64,000 nucleotides of DNA from positions 48,327,120 to 48,391,119 of the forward strand of contig CM056583.1 in NCBI GenBank assembly GCA_029721435.1. The letters are read 5' to 3'. The position numbers and the translations under genes are program-made. Shown here piece after piece: positions 1 to 11,700 of this stretch (positions within the stretch are counted from its first letter, which is position 1; each line of letters opens with the position of its first letter). The notes beneath the pieces are model-generated. The model did no database searches, was not told the DNA's origin, and saw only the letters and a program-made list of their open reading frames with translations. This DNA comes from Gymnothorax reevesii (lineage: Eukaryota; Chordata; Actinopteri; Anguilliformes; Muraenidae).

Positions 1-838
1 GTCGACTGCAGTCTCCCTCTGTATTGAAGAGCACCACCAGGAGGAGCTCCCGCTACTGCTGCAACCCTGCTCCAGCCACCCAATTATTCTTGGCCTACTA
101 TGGCTAATAAGACACAACCTCCCTATATCCTGGTACACCAAATGTCTCCATTCTGGTCACCGACTTGTCAGCGGCACTGTGGCGCCCTCCCCATTGCCTC
201 CACAACCATTGAGAGTCCAGACCAGATGACCCAGCCTGATATCCCCGAGGAGTACTGGGGGCTCCCAGAAGTATTCAGCAAAATCAGGGCCACCCAGCTA
301 CCTCCTAATCGCCCGTGGGACTGTGCCATAAAGCTCCTGTCCAGCACTTCACCCCTCAGGAGCCACGTATATCCCCATTAGGTGGCTGAAACCCAAGCAA
401 TGGAACAGTATGTACAAGAAGCTCTCCAGCAGGGCTTCATTCATCCCTCTCCCTCACCTGCATCCACAAGCTTCTTGTTTGTCCAGAAGAAGGATGGAGG
501 TCTACGCCCCTGTATTGATGACAGAGGATTAAATGAAGTCACAGTGAGGTATAACTAATCCCTCTGGGCTCCAGTGCTATAGACAATTAAGAGATGCAAA
601 GATCTTCACTAAGCTCAACCTCCAAAGTGCATATGATTTAATCCATATCCAGAAGGGAGATGAGTGGAAGACAGCATTTAGCACAACCTCCGGCTACTAC
701 GAGTATTGTGTGATGCCTTATAGCCTTGTTAACACCTCATCTTTGTTCCAGTCCTTCATTAATGATGTGCTGCGAGAAATACTGGGAAGATTTGTAGTTG
801 CCTACCATGATGACATCCTCATCTACTCATCCAGCGGT
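1..838 (+). mobile_element. Ty3/gypsy retrotransposon pol fragment (protease end to reverse transcriptase), decayed
   Basis: Translating + strand frames in turn gives a broken Ty3/gypsy pol protein. Near 85-130 a frame reads HPIILGLLWLIRHN, the usual end of the aspartic protease region. Around 400-560 another frame reads [14 protein letters not shown], then [20 protein letters not shown], the start of the reverse transcriptase. Near 800-835 the catalytic block survives as a [14 protein letters not shown] string, where the family normally has YIDDILIYS, so the first catalytic-box residues look altered. Several stops and frame changes lie between these blocks. Similarity stops abruptly after about 838. 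The left end is cut by the window edge. This is a dead copy, with no gag, integrase or left LTR visible. Confidence 0.85.
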
Positions 839-1729
839 AAAAAATTTAATTGGCTTACTCGTTCTTAACTAAATGACTTCCCTGAATGACCGACTATATC
901 TTTTTAAGTTTTCCAATGAATGGTTGAAAATGATACGCCTGATGCAGTCTCTGGTGTATATTTGTAAACTCTTACTTTTAAAATCAATTTTATTCAATAC
1001 TGCAGCATGACTGAATGAGAAATTATGAGTGACCCATCAAGTAGAAATTGTGTGTGAACTTTTGTGTATCTAGAGGGATCATTTACAGTAGTCATTTTTG
1101 GTCAAACTGACCTTAAAAAGTACTGCCTTATTTGGACACTTATCTCTAATGCACATAAATTTGCCTGATGGGTGTGCTGGTAAACAATACCAGTTTTCCC
1201 AATCCGATAGATCCCCGAAACCACCTAGATTATGCCTTGCACTCAATTTTAAATATCGCCAGAGATTAGCTGAACAACTGGCCGCTGCTGCAATGTCTTT
1301 ATGGTAAAATAGCTTGCGTACTGTTTAGCTGGCAGTACTGACAGTATGTTCATGATTTGCTAAATAGCGACGAAAATCGCTTGCCGGCAGAAGATTCAGA
1401 CAAAGAGGATACAGGACCAGAGACAAAACTCTGGTGCTCTTTTGACAGCAGCTATGTCTGGGACCTTACAGGCGACATGTTTTACGAGCGTAAATAGGTT
1501 CATTGATATTATATTAGCATGTAGCATCCACTCACTTTCAGTCCAATATTGCGGAAGCGGAGCTTTGCGTGTTGCTAGCCTGTGTCGGGCCCCTGTCAAA
1601 AAGGCACTAGGCTGCCAGTGGGGTGATGGTGGGCCACCGACCTCCCTCATAAGATGCTTGCCACCGGGCTAAACAAATTTTTTGGGGGAAACCCTGAGCA
1701 TGGCCAGTCCCACGGACCTCGAAGGAGCT
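839..1729. other. Intergenic stretch, no gene recognised
   Basis: Between two gypsy fragments. Short open frames here (for example 1098-1307 and 1396-1672) show no domain, codon bias or splice structure I recognise. It may be a secondary insertion or a diverged interior of the retroelement, since gypsy-like coding sequence is present on both sides in the same orientation. Confidence 0.4.
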
Positions 1730-2110
1730 CGGACATTTCCTTGGGTTTGCCCAGGATTAAGAACTTCAGCAAGGTTCCCCAACCTTGAACTCACCTGTTC
1801 AAACGAAAACCCAAAAAGACATGGGATGGAATCCTGAAGCACAGCACGCCTTTCAGTCCGAAGAAAGCCTGTTTGTTACTGCTCCAACAGTCAAGTTACC
1901 AGACCCGGAGAGCCCTTTGTGCCAGAATTCAACACCTCCAATGCGGGGGTTAGAGCAATCCTGTCTGAAAGACATTGGGGACCTGAAAAGCTTTTTCTTT
2001 GTGCTTTTTTTCTCCTGCAGACTCACATCTACAGAGGACAAATACGATGTGGGCAACCGGGAGCTGTTAGTCGTGAAGTTGTGGCAGCGAATTGCAGCAA
2101 GGGGATGTAC
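1730..2110 (+). mobile_element. Ty3/gypsy fragment: reverse transcriptase thumb to RNase H, decayed
   Basis: A second gypsy block in the same orientation as the one at the window start. The frames read FLGFA, then FSKV, then KRKPKRHGWNPEAQHAFQ-like sequence, then SLFVTAPTVKLPDPESP, and finally RRLTSTEDKYDVGNRELL-like sequence. This is the connection between reverse transcriptase and RNase H in Ty3/gypsy pol. At least three frame changes are needed to follow it. It follows about 890 bp of unrelated sequence, so the original element was either interrupted or these are two different copies. Downstream coding (rest of RNase H, integrase) is absent. Confidence 0.8.
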
Positions 2111-2639
2111 AGGTGTTGGGGGTGTGGGAAAGACTGATGTGATGAAGATGGGTTACAACTAACCATAGAGCAGGCTAAATGTTTTCACTGTAGAAGAAAT
2201 TGGGAAGTGAGGACAAAACAAAGTGAGAGAAGGAAGATAGTGGCTGAGGTGGAATGAGAACGATCGCATGTGTAAGGTGGGATTAAAACAGCCACTAGAT
2301 GTTTTGTTAAGCCCAGTCTGGAGCTAGGTTTTGGGCATGTCCTGAGCATGCCTCAGAGGGGAAAGTCCCTGAGAATTGAAAAAAAAAAAAGTCTGGTAGG
2401 TGGGAGGGAGCTGAAAAAGAGTATATAAGGAGAAAAATCGAGAGAGTAAAGTAGTAGGAGAAACTGCATGGAGAAATTGTGGAAGGATAAATTTCATCAG
2501 ACCTGTCACTCTTATCAAGATTTGTGAAGCTTTTTGTGGATTTTTGCCTGTGTTTGAGCATTGTCCTGTCCCAGAACATCGCAGCATAGCAACCCCATCT
2601 CAATTACCTTCTTCTTTCTTCACTGCCGCTCGACACGAC
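2111..2639 (+). promoter_or_regulatory. Possible LTR-like promoter region downstream of gypsy fragment
   Basis: No coding sequence. A TATA-like box (GTATATAAGG at 2421-2430) follows an A-rich run at 2380-2391. A purine-rich stretch and a pyrimidine-poor leader come after it. Lying immediately downstream of gypsy pol debris, this could be a remnant LTR, but I could not find a second LTR copy or clear TG..CA ends, so the call is tentative. Confidence 0.25.
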
Positions 2640-5055
2640 CATGGCGGTCCATGAGAAATATAACAGACATCTCGCTAGGAGGCTGCCAATTGTTTGAGGG
2701 CTTCAGCAGCTTTTCGCTTTGCCCATCTTTCCTCTTCAGCTTTTCGTCTATTAATCTCAAAGGTCTTGATGCCATCGCAAAACCGTACTCCGCCAAGACA
2801 ATCTATCTGTTGGGGCTGTAGCCCAGTCATCAATCTTGCAGTCTTCAAAAAATTTTTTATGGACATCCTTGTACCTCTTCTTAGGAGCGCCAACACAACG
2901 TGATCCAATAGAGAGTTGACCGAAGAGAAGTTGTTTTGGAAGACTGTGCGCGTCCATTCTCACCACATGTCCGTACCATCTTAGTCTATTTTGGTACAGC
3001 ATAGCCTCAATACTTGTCAGGCATGCTCGGTCAAGAACTGCAGTGTTGATGACACGATCATACCATTTCACATTCATGATTGCGCGAAGATATCTTTTTT
3101 GGAATTTCTTGAGTTGTTTCACTTGGTAACGATAGGTAGTCCACGTTTCAGAGCCATACAGAAGCGTTGGTATAATGATGGCTTGATAAACTCGTATCTT
3201 GGTCTCCAACTCAAGATCATGGTTGTCGAAAACACGCTTGCGTAGCTTGCCAAAAGCTGCTGCGGCAGAGCTGATCCTGTTGTTTATCTCACGATCAAGG
3301 GAAACATCACTTGCCACATAGCTACCAAGATACTTAAAGTGTGAAACTACCTTGAGAGTGGTTCCGTCAGCAATGATTACAGGCTGATTAGCGGGTGGAG
3401 AGATAGTATCAGAGGGAGACCGATACAGAATCACCGTTTTAGTACAGTTCAGTGATAGACTAAGACGTCTAAAGGCTTCTGCAAAGGCATCTGTTATTCT
3501 CTGCAGCCCAGCTTCTGTAGTTCAGCAGACGGCAGCATCATCAGCATATTGAAGTTCCACGACTGAGGCTGTAGACACCTTAGTTTTAGCCTGTCGGCGC
3601 TGTAAGTTGAACATATTACCATCAAATCGGAAAGTTATTTGTTTCTCAGCTGTGGCTCTGCCAATTGCAGGACAGCACCCACGAATAGAGCAAACAGCGT
3701 GGGTGCTAATACGCATCCTTGCTTAACACCAACTTTCACAGGAAAAGGTTCCACTTGTTGACCTTCACATATGACAGAGGCAGTCATCTCATCATGAAGT
3801 AGGCGGATCATCGTAATCAGTTTGTCGGGACAGCCATATTTGCTCAGAATAATCCAAAGGGTTTCTCTGTGCACCGAGTCGAAAGCCTTGGTCAGGTTGA
3901 AAAAGGCTGTGTAGAGAGGAGTTTTTTGTTCCCTACACTTTTCTTGTACTTGCCGTAAGGCAAAGATCATGTCAATGGTGCCTCTTGCAGGTCGAAAGCC
4001 ACACTGTGTATCGGGTAGGACGTCCTCTGCAATTTGTGTAAGCCGGTTTAATATGATCTTTGCAAACAATTTGCTAATGGTGGACAACAGTGATATTCCC
4101 CTATAATTGCCGCAATCAGCCTTGTCTGCTTTCTTATAGATAGTAACTATCAATGCATTTTTAAGGTCAGCCGGTGCTTGTTCTTCGGTGCAAATACACT
4201 TTACAAAGTCGTGAAGATGCTGAGCCATTGCTGGACTGCTATACTTCAGTACTTCAGCTGGAATTCCATCAGGACCACTCGCCTTGTCATTCTTCATCGA
4301 CTTAATGGCCATATCGACTTCATGAGATGTTGGTGGGTCAGTGAGATTATGTCTCATAGGATACTGTCTAAGCTCATTGTTAAATGTCTGGTCAACTTCA
4401 ACTTTGCAGTTCAGCAAATTATGAAAGTGCTCCCTCCAGCATGTCTGAATGGATTCAGAGTCCTTCACCCGCGTTCCAGCTATAGTACGCAATGGAGTTA
4501 GGCCGTGTGCACTAGGTCCATAGACAGCCTTCATTGCAGCAAAGAAGGCTTTTGAATTCTGTTTATCTGCTAGCTCCTGGAGCTGTGCGGCTTTGTTCTT
4601 CCACCACTGATTCTTTAGATCACGAGTATGCTGTTGTAGTTCATTTCTTGCTCTTGTTATATTAGTCTTAGATGATCTTGTTCTCGGGTTCTTCTGCCAC
4701 CTGATGAAAGCAGCTCTTCTACGTTCAATGAGTATTTTTATTTCAGCGTCGTTGTCGTCGAACCAATCTTGATTTACTTTCTTTTTTGAACCGATTGCTT
4801 TTGTACATGAGACGAGAATCACATTCTTCAGATCATTCCAGATCTCTACCACATAAGTAGTAAGTAGTTCATAAGTAAGTTGTGACAAATTTCTGGCCAG
4901 TGTTGCCTGAAGTTTTTGTTGAGCAATGGGGTTTTGTAACGAAGCAACATCGAACTTCTTCACTTTGGCCTGAAATCTTATTTTCTTTCGGGGCTCGATC
5001 ATAATTTCACACTTCACTAGACGATGATCAGTTAGGCAGCTATCGGAGCCAATGA
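2640..5055 (-). mobile_element. Non-LTR retrotransposon (LINE), 5'-truncated, frameshifted
   Basis: Read on the - strand from 5053 downwards, the sequence starts inside the end of the apurinic-type endonuclease (DSCLTDHRLVKCE, containing the conserved DHR). It continues into a 460-residue open stretch (5017-3635) with reverse transcriptase blocks: NDKASGPDGIPAEVLK, NYRGISLLS, QCGFRPARGTIDMI, LTKAFDSVHRETLW and VGVKQGCVLAPTLFALF. The catalytic box YADDA lies in a second frame at about 3525-3555. The thumb/C-terminal part (FKYLGSYV, LLYGSETWT, RWYGHVVRMD) is open at 3434-2757. Frame breaks near 3640-3710 and between 3522 and 3434, plus loss of nearly all the endonuclease, make it inactive. It resembles the RT of elements whose endonuclease is annotated craniofacial-development-protein-2-like. 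I cannot settle the clade (RTE versus L2/CR1 type) by eye. Confidence 0.9.
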
Positions 5056-5869
5056 GAGGCCAAAGAATTTTTAAAAGTCACACAACAGTGACATGGACTG
5101 GCCATTGCTTAATCAAAGCCTGCATAGGCTCAACTCATTTTGGACAATATTCCCACTCATTTTGAGCACTTTTGTCTGCTTTAATTGGTTAATGCACAAG
5201 CTAGTCTTTCCCCTCCCTCACTGTGCTTGCTGTCAAACACGAGATTTGTTCATGATATGATTAAACTCTGGTTTGTTTCTTTTCTACAAAGTATGCATGG
5301 GTGACTTGTCTTTTGCATTCATGATATTAAGCATGTATTCACATTCGCGCTGGTATTATCATCACAAGCTTTATCATATCATTTATAGTCCATGGATCTG
5401 GGAAATTTGCAGAAATTTTGGTCATTACATGCATGTCTCGCAAACTAATTTATTTTTTAGCTTATGTGGTGAGCCTAGCTGGCATCATTGTTATATTTCT
5501 TTGCATGTGCAATAGGTTACTTTACACTAAGATCACATTTGTTTGCTCAAGAGAATTTAATGTATTGATGGGTCGTATCATTTTTAAAATTAAACAGCTC
5601 ATGCATTCAGCTGTTGGGTGTCAGAGCATTCGCAGGAGAAGCAGGCAATATGAATCTTCAACAAGAGCTGTTTTTTAACCTCTTGCTGTTAAAAAAAGAT
5701 ACTGGCCCTTGACGTTGCTGTTAAAGGGAGAATTGCAGATTCAGTTCATGTTTCAATCTGGATGTTTAAATATTTATTATTCAGTTCAACCTTGTCTTAT
5801 AATTAACATAGACATATTTTGTGACACCTACGGCATTTCTTTAGTTTGCAGTGCACCTCTGACAAAGGT
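5056..5869. other. Intergenic, nothing recognised
   Basis: AT-rich sequence upstream of the truncated LINE with no convincing coding frame. Small frames at 5273-5515 and 5418-5678 overlap each other and show no domain. Confidence 0.5.
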
Positions 5870-6026
5870 TGCGTCTCACTTAAACTGATAAAGCAAAAAA
5901 GGACAAATGTATTCAATATATTCAGTTGGTAGCACTAAAATACTGGCTGATGTGATGTGAAAGTCATTGCGTTTTGATTTTATTCACAATTTACACTTTG
6001 TCCCAACTATTTTGAAATTGGGGCTG
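5870..6026. mobile_element. Isolated terminal fragment of the same mariner family as the copy at 6311-7880
   Basis: The segment holds AAAGTCATTGCGTTTTGATT, a TTATTCACAATTTACACTTT-like stretch and GTCCCAACTATTTTGAAATT, and finishes GGGGCTG followed by TA. The order and spacing match the right end of the element that terminates at 7880 and of the one at 62904. No transposase is attached, so it is a truncated copy or a solo end. Positions 6027-6310, between this end and the next element, hold nothing recognised. Confidence 0.7.
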
Positions 6027-6310
6027 TACAATTATTAAAATGAACTGAAAGACTGGCACACTAAGACAGGTTTGTGAGTTGGTTTTATTTACAATGCAAA
6101 GTTGATGTTTCCTTGCAGGTTATCCATGCCCAGCTCATTCCAATCAAATAGTTCGCCTGTATCACTATTATGTGTAGCCAATGTAGCCTATAACCAACTG
6201 TTAAGGCCTATGACAGATTCTGAATATATGACTCTTATGGGTGCTTCAGAGTCAGGGCCACCATGAAGCCATGAGGCAACCAAAGAGGAGACCAGTGATC
6301 AAATATATTA

Positions 6311-7880
6311 CAACTCCAATTCCGAAATAGTTGGGACAATGTGTATATTGTAAATAAAATCAAAACTCAATGACTTACAGTATTTTATTCACCATAGAAC
6401 AGAGATGACATGGCAGATATTGAAAATGAGAAATGTTACAATTTTATCCACATAAGCTCATTTCAAATTTGATGGCCTCTACAGGTCTCAAAAAAGTTGG
6501 GTCAGGGGCCTGTTTACCATGGTGCTGCATCCCCTCATCTTTTTAGCAAAGAGTGGAGGCGTCTGGGCATTGAGGAGACAAGTTTCTTGAGTATATCCAT
6601 TGAAATTTGATCCCACTTTTGTTTAATACAGGCTTCCAGCTGCTGGAGAGTATTGGGTCTCCTTTGATGGACTTTTCATTTAATTATACGCCAAATGTTC
6701 TTAATTGGTGAAAGATCAGGACTGCAGGCAGGCCAGTTCAGCACACGGACTCTTCTACTATGAAGCCATGCTGTTGTAATAGCTGTAGCATGTGGTTTTG
6801 CATTGTCTTGCTGAAATACACAAGGCCTTCCCTGGAATTGATGTCGTCTGGAGGGGAGCATGTTGCTCTAAAACTTTTACATACCTTTCAGCATTCATGA
6901 TGCTTTTTAAAACATGCCAGTGTCCCAAACCATATGCACTAATGCATCCAATACCATCAGAGATGCTGGCTTTTGAACTGAACGCTGATAACAGGAGGGG
7001 TGGTCTTTCTCCTCTTTAGCCCGGAGGACACAACGCCCATGATTTCCAACAAGAATGTCAAATTTAGACTCGTCTGACCACAGGACACAACAGTCCATTT
7101 TAAATGAGACTTGGCCCACAGAACACGGCAGAGCTTCTGGATCATACTCAACAATGGCTTCCTTTCTGCATGATAGAGTTTTAGGTGGTATCTGTGGATG
7201 GCACGGCGAACTGTGTTTACAGACAATGGTTTCTAGAAGTATTGCTGAGCCCATTTAGTAATGTCAATGACAGAATCATGCCAGTGAGTCATGCAGTGAT
7301 GTCTTAGGGCCCGAAGATCACGGGCATCCAGTAAAGGTCTTCGGCCTTGTCCGTTATGCACAGAGATTTTTCCTGTTTCTCTGAATCTTTTGATGATGTT
7401 ATGCACTGTTGATGATGAGACCTTCAAAGCCTTTGCAATTTCACATTGAGACACATTATTTTTAAAGTATTCCACATTTTTTTTACGCAAACCTTCGTAG
7501 GTTGGAGAGACTCTGGCCATCTTTACTCCTGAGAGACTCAGCATCTCTAAGACATCCCTTTTATAGGCAATCATGTTACACACCTGATGCCAGTTTACTT
7601 GCCAAATGTTCTTTCAGCTGATTCTCTTTCATATTATTTGCCTTTTCAGCCCTTTTTCTTTTGCCTGTGTCCCAACTTTTTTGAAACCTGTTGCAGCCAA
7701 AAAAAATGTGAAATAAGCTAATTTTGTGGGTAAAAATGTAAAATGTCTCAGTTTCAACATTTGAAATCTTATCTGTGTTGTATTGTAAATAACATAGTGG
7801 CTCATGATCTAAAAGTCATTGCATTTTGATTTATCACAATTAACATTTCTTCACAATTAACTATTTCAGAACTGGGGTTG
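6311..7880 (-). mobile_element. Tc1/mariner transposon with TIRs and TA target duplication
   Basis: The left end reads CAACTCCAATTCCGAAATAG and the right end, reverse-complemented, reads CAACCCCAGTTCTGAAATAG. TA dinucleotides flank both (6309-6310 and 7881-7882), the standard Tc1/mariner target duplication. At 1,570 bp it is full length for the superfamily. The interior carries a - strand transposase broken into several frames. This family occurs at least four times in the window (also 5870-6026, 26800-28440 and 61745-62904). Confidence 0.9.
6676..7583 (-). pseudogene. Tc1/mariner transposase pseudogene
   Basis: Read from 7583 downwards, the N-terminal part has a paired-like helix-turn-helix (KNNVSQCEIAKALKVSSST, then VHNIIKRFRETGKISV) and a GRRPLLDARDLRALRHHC segment. 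The next part, in another frame, has [20 protein letters not shown] and then an SDESKFDIL block holding the first catalytic aspartate. The last part (6861-6676) has FQQDNAKPHATA (second Asp) and PACSPDLSPIKNIWRIIK, where the normal ENIW glutamate position reads K-N, so the third acidic residue appears lost or shifted. Frame breaks occur at about 7230 and 6900. It cannot encode an intact enzyme. Confidence 0.85.
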
Positions 7881-7882
7881 TA

Positions 7883-8128
7883 TACATATCGATTTCCAGT
7901 CATAGGGCCCAAAATAGCCGGTGGTGCCCCTGGGTAGCAGTAATGCAGAAATGGTTCTTTCTAAACATTAAAAATCCGAAGAAGAGGAAGAGAAGAAGAT
8001 GACAAGAAAATAAGAAAAAACAAGGCTTAGCATTACAATGGAGAAGAAATATGTCACTTATCTCAGTCACTTTCACTGTAGACTGATTGTTGTTGCTGAA
8101 TGGGGTGATTTGAGTATCTCAGAAGCTA
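7883..8128. other. Spacer between two Tc1/mariner copies
   Basis: Includes a purine-rich GAAGAAGAGGAAGAGAAGAA tract near 7978-8000. No gene seen. Confidence 0.5.
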
Positions 8129-9603
8129 TACTGAAAAAAAATATAAACGCAACAGTATAGTCATTTCAAGATTACGCATAATTATTTCTGAGGTTGACTT
8201 AGTCGGGTTTATTCATGTGACCAAGGTTGTGTGCCACTGGTCTGTGTGCATTTCAGTCACCTTCTCCATATCATTGTCAAGTTTATGCCCTTTGTCAAAA
8301 TTGGCCTGTCAGACAGGTGGGGCACGATCCAGAGCTACTGAAATCAGGTAGTCAGCCCAGGTGCATCCTGTGCTCTGGTCAATAAAAGGCCACCCCAAAA
8401 ATCCCAGTTCTGCCATTGTTCAAAATGCCATAAATGACTCGAGCCATTAGGGAGCGTGCCATGGGCATGCTCAATGCAGGAATGTTTCTCAGGGATGTTG
8501 AAAGGGCTCTTAATGTCCATGTTTCAACAATAAGTCGCATAAAACACCTTTTTAAGGAATGAGGCAAGACAGCAGACTGCCCGCATGCATGACGACCATG
8601 TGTGAAAACCCCCACCCAAGACCACCATATCTGGACTTTTTATCTCTGTGATCGTCTGAGACCAGTAACTTCCACTGCAGATGAGACAGCTGGTCCCCAC
8701 CATCACCCCATTTTTGCTGAAACCATGAAAAATAAATTCCAGGAAGTCCATATCTTTGCGTTTTTTGCCCTTTGTGGATTAGACGTCTCCTCAGCTCGTT
8801 AAAAAATTGGTTTGACTGAGTGAATAGACACGTTTGATGGCCAATGGAGGACTGTTTTCTTTACAGACCAGTCACGTTTCCAATTTCACAAAGCGGATGG
8901 ACTGAGGATCTTTATGCTGACATCATTGTGGTGTGCAAGGTGGCACATGGTGGTGCAGTGCTGGTTTGAGTGGGAATATTCCAAGGACATTGCACCCAAC
9001 TGCAGTTGATGAACAGCACCTTGAATGCAGTGTGATTTCACGATGAGATGCTGCTGCCTATCGTCCTACCATTCATCCACCAAAACAATGACCATCCAGC
9101 ATGACCGTGCCAGACCCAAGTCACCCGTGTATGCACAGAATTCTTTGAGCCTGAAAACATTTGCGTGCTTGAATGGCTGGCTTATTCCTCATATTTGTCC
9201 CCCTTCCAGCATCTTTGGGATGTCCACAAGCAACAAGTTTGTCATTGGTTCCCATTTTCAGCCAATAGCCGCCAACTCCACACAGCACTTGAAGAGAAGT
9301 GGGAACATGTCCACCAAGTCACCATTGACCATTTGTTACAGTCCACACAGCAGAGATGTGTAGCAATGCAGCCGGCCAAAGGCGGACATACCCAATATTG
9401 ATTTGTGAAATATGGACAATAGACCCCATCCTCTTTATCATCACGCCATCGCGAGATTCTTGTTTGTCTTTTTAAATCATTGATCAAAATGTATTGCAAT
9501 ATGGTCATACAATCTGTCAACACTCAACGAAAGTACAATGAGCTTGTGAACATGGTCATATTTCTCACAATAAGAAGTGCTGCATTTATATTTTTGTTCA
9601 GTG
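8129..9603 (+). mobile_element. Tc1/mariner transposon, second family, decayed transposase
   Basis: The left end reads TACTGAAAAAAAATATAAAC and continues GCAACAG. The right end is CTGCATTTATATTTTTGTTC followed by AGTG, the inverted counterpart. TA flanks at 8127-8128 and 9604-9605. The interior encodes a + strand transposase in pieces: a helix-turn-helix-like RDRLRPVTSTADETAGPHHH segment near 8630-8710, a DQSRF-type DDE block near 8858-8885 (the family usually has DESRF), and a C-terminal part LEWLAYSSYLSPFQHLWDVH with QRCVAMQPAKGGHTQY at 9165-9401. Multiple frameshifts make it inactive. The TIR type and C-terminus distinguish it from the family at 6311-7880. Confidence 0.88.
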
Positions 9604-9659
9604 TAATAGGAAGGTGACAGTAGCTCAAATAATTTGGTAGAACTGAACAGTGCCGAAGA

Positions 9660-10165
9660 GCACCTCTAAACGAAATGCCATTCATTAGAGAGGATGGGCC
9701 ACAGTGTCAGTAGCAGTAGGTGCCTGCTAAGTGCAGGAAAATGAGGCCACGGTGGGCAATGTCTCACCAAAACTGGGCTGAGAAAAAGAGAACCTGGTCT
9801 GACAAATCTCAATTTCTGATTCAGAATGCTGATGGCGAGGTCAGAACTTGGTGTCAAGAAAATGAATCCATGAGTCCCTCCTGCCCTCTGTCAATGAATT
9901 ACGTTGCAGCTGGTGGTGTAAGAGTGTGTAACGTATCATTAATTGCTGACAAGAAGGTCTCTCAATACCAATTGTGCATTACCTGTGCACGACCACTGGC
10001 AGTGTAGGCTACATCCCTTTTTGGCATTATCATCTTGCCCATCTTCTTATAGCTACTTCCAGCAGGATGAAGAAAAGTCTGGTCAAGGTCTGGCCTCTAA
10101 TCACCAGATCTCAGTCAAAGTATCTTTGGGTGGCTCAAAGCATGAATATACAGGCTTCTGCAGTC
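9660..10165 (+). mobile_element. Third Tc1-like transposase remnant
   Basis: The frame at 9720-10007 reads TWSDKSQFLIQNADGEVRTW and then QENESMSPSC, matching the Tc1 block normally written RSDESRFLLHHADGRVR with conserved tryptophans. The following DNA (about 10050-10135) gives a degraded FQQDEEKS...HQISVKV-like continuation, where the family has FQQDNAPCH, with frame changes. No terminal repeats were found, so only an internal fragment persists. Confidence 0.7.
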
Positions 10166-11190
10166 GCTAGAGGATGGTATCCTGTTAAAATGGAATCTCT
10201 TTGAAACGTTTCCAGCCCCCTATTGACTTAATTCGAAAATCATCCGTGCCGTTTTGGGGCGAGGTGAGGGGGTTCCTAGATTCCGACCCGGTATTAGGAA
10301 GGTGTAATAACTAAAGTGACCAGTTAAGTGAATGCAGTAAACCGTTTCTACGTTTGAATGGGGAAAAAATCGTATCATCTTGTTTGCCACAACAAAAACG
10401 TCTGAGTTGAAGTACGTTACAAGATTTACCGTTGCGTGATCTTCACATTTACGACAGTTCCTCTTTGCGACAATGTCTCCGTAAAGCTGTCGAGGAATCA
10501 GCTGACCGGAGAGGAACTGTAGAGGGTAAAAAAAAAAAAAAAGAAAAAACATCAGAAACTGAATTGCTTCATCTATTGGCGTTTGTCGACTGTGTCCGTT
10601 AACCACTATTATTCAAAACAAGGGACATGTTACACTAGTTTCAATAGTGGTAAGTTATTTCTGTATTACTTTTAATGATCTTCACCCCGGAAACAAGCTG
10701 CGATAATGCAGGTGCATTAATTTATTTGCCAGCTAGCTTGAATGAAATTGGCTAGCCAGCTAGCTATGTATCTGGCTCGCTACAAGTCCTAAAAATCATC
10801 TATGGTGTAACCCCTTTAAGTAATCGGGTATTTAATAATATGTGAAATATGGAACAAATGTAGTTATTTATTCAGAGGAAGCACAATTGTCCGAACACTT
10901 TCACATGACATTACTGTGGCCAGTAGCCTCGTAGCTAGCTTGCGAAGTTGACTGGCTGTAATTTAAGGTTTTGGCTCGGGTCTTCAGCCAGCAATCTGAC
11001 TTTATGTGATGAGGCAGGATTACTTCGCTACATCAATCCCATCGCGGATGTCCCTTAAATGTACAAGTTATCATGGGGTCTTGCTTGGTAATGTTGAAGT
11101 CCGACAGCAAGACAATTGCAAGTTAGCACTTTTATGACAACTGTCAAGTAACCCAGTGCTGTGTAAAATCTAACCTGGTTACCATGGGCT
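10166..11190. other. Flank of putative WDR7 promoter, no gene recognised
   Basis: Includes an A-rich run at 10528-10545 and scattered CpGs around 10220-10290 and 10470-10510. The - strand open frame 10606-10220 carries a homopolymer-encoded F run and no domain, so I do not call it. No exon of a divergent neighbour was recognisable on the - strand. Confidence 0.4.
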
Positions 11191-11700
11191 GTATTGCGGT
11201 GCCCGTTAAATCAGAATTCAGTCATGTCAAACGTTGTTTATTTCTTTGATGGAAAGCGAACATTTGTGCTAAATGGTAACAACGACGACTGTTTGCTTTC
11301 CAAGCTTGTGATGTGCAGCAATAGAATTCTCTTCGCCAACCTTGGCGTGAGGCTGTCGTGTCACCGCAGATCTCCTCAGATCTGGCTTCAGTCAGTGAAA
11401 TGTTAGCTCGCCGGCGTAACGTCTGTCCCGCTTGTCTTTCATCTGCGTTGGCGGACAACTGACGGGTTTGCTGCATTGCATGTAACTTTGACTGTAAATA
11501 TAACCATTGCATACGACTCGGAAGCATTTAATGTCGCGCAGGACGAAAACGGGCGCTTTAGTCTGTGGATGGTTCTGTTTCCATCAGGGGAAAAAATCGG
11601 GTGGGAGAGCTCTTATTTTACGCTTCAGTGAGGAGCCGATGATGCTGTTGACGACATGTTTGCCTCTGCTGTTCACTCCTGTTTTCACCTTAATGTAATT
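11191..11700 (+). promoter_or_regulatory. WDR7: Candidate WDR7 promoter / untranslated first exon region (CpG-richer)
   Basis: CpG dinucleotides are noticeably denser here than in the surrounding AT-rich DNA (for example around 11335-11370, 11405-11450 and 11510-11560). The ATG exon at 14945 begins after a splice acceptor, so a non-coding exon and promoter must lie upstream, and this is the nearest CpG-rich interval. I cannot assign a transcription start or the donor of the non-coding exon. Overlapping small frames on both strands here look like chance products of GC content. Confidence 0.35.

Noticed and set aside
100..381. Open frame of 93 codons at the start of the window
   Set aside because: It is an out-of-frame reading of gypsy pol; the pol peptides are found in the neighbouring frames.
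11222..11527. - strand open frame of 101 codons in the CpG-richer region
   Set aside because: No domain, no splice context and no match to TXNL1 or another expected neighbour; chance frame.
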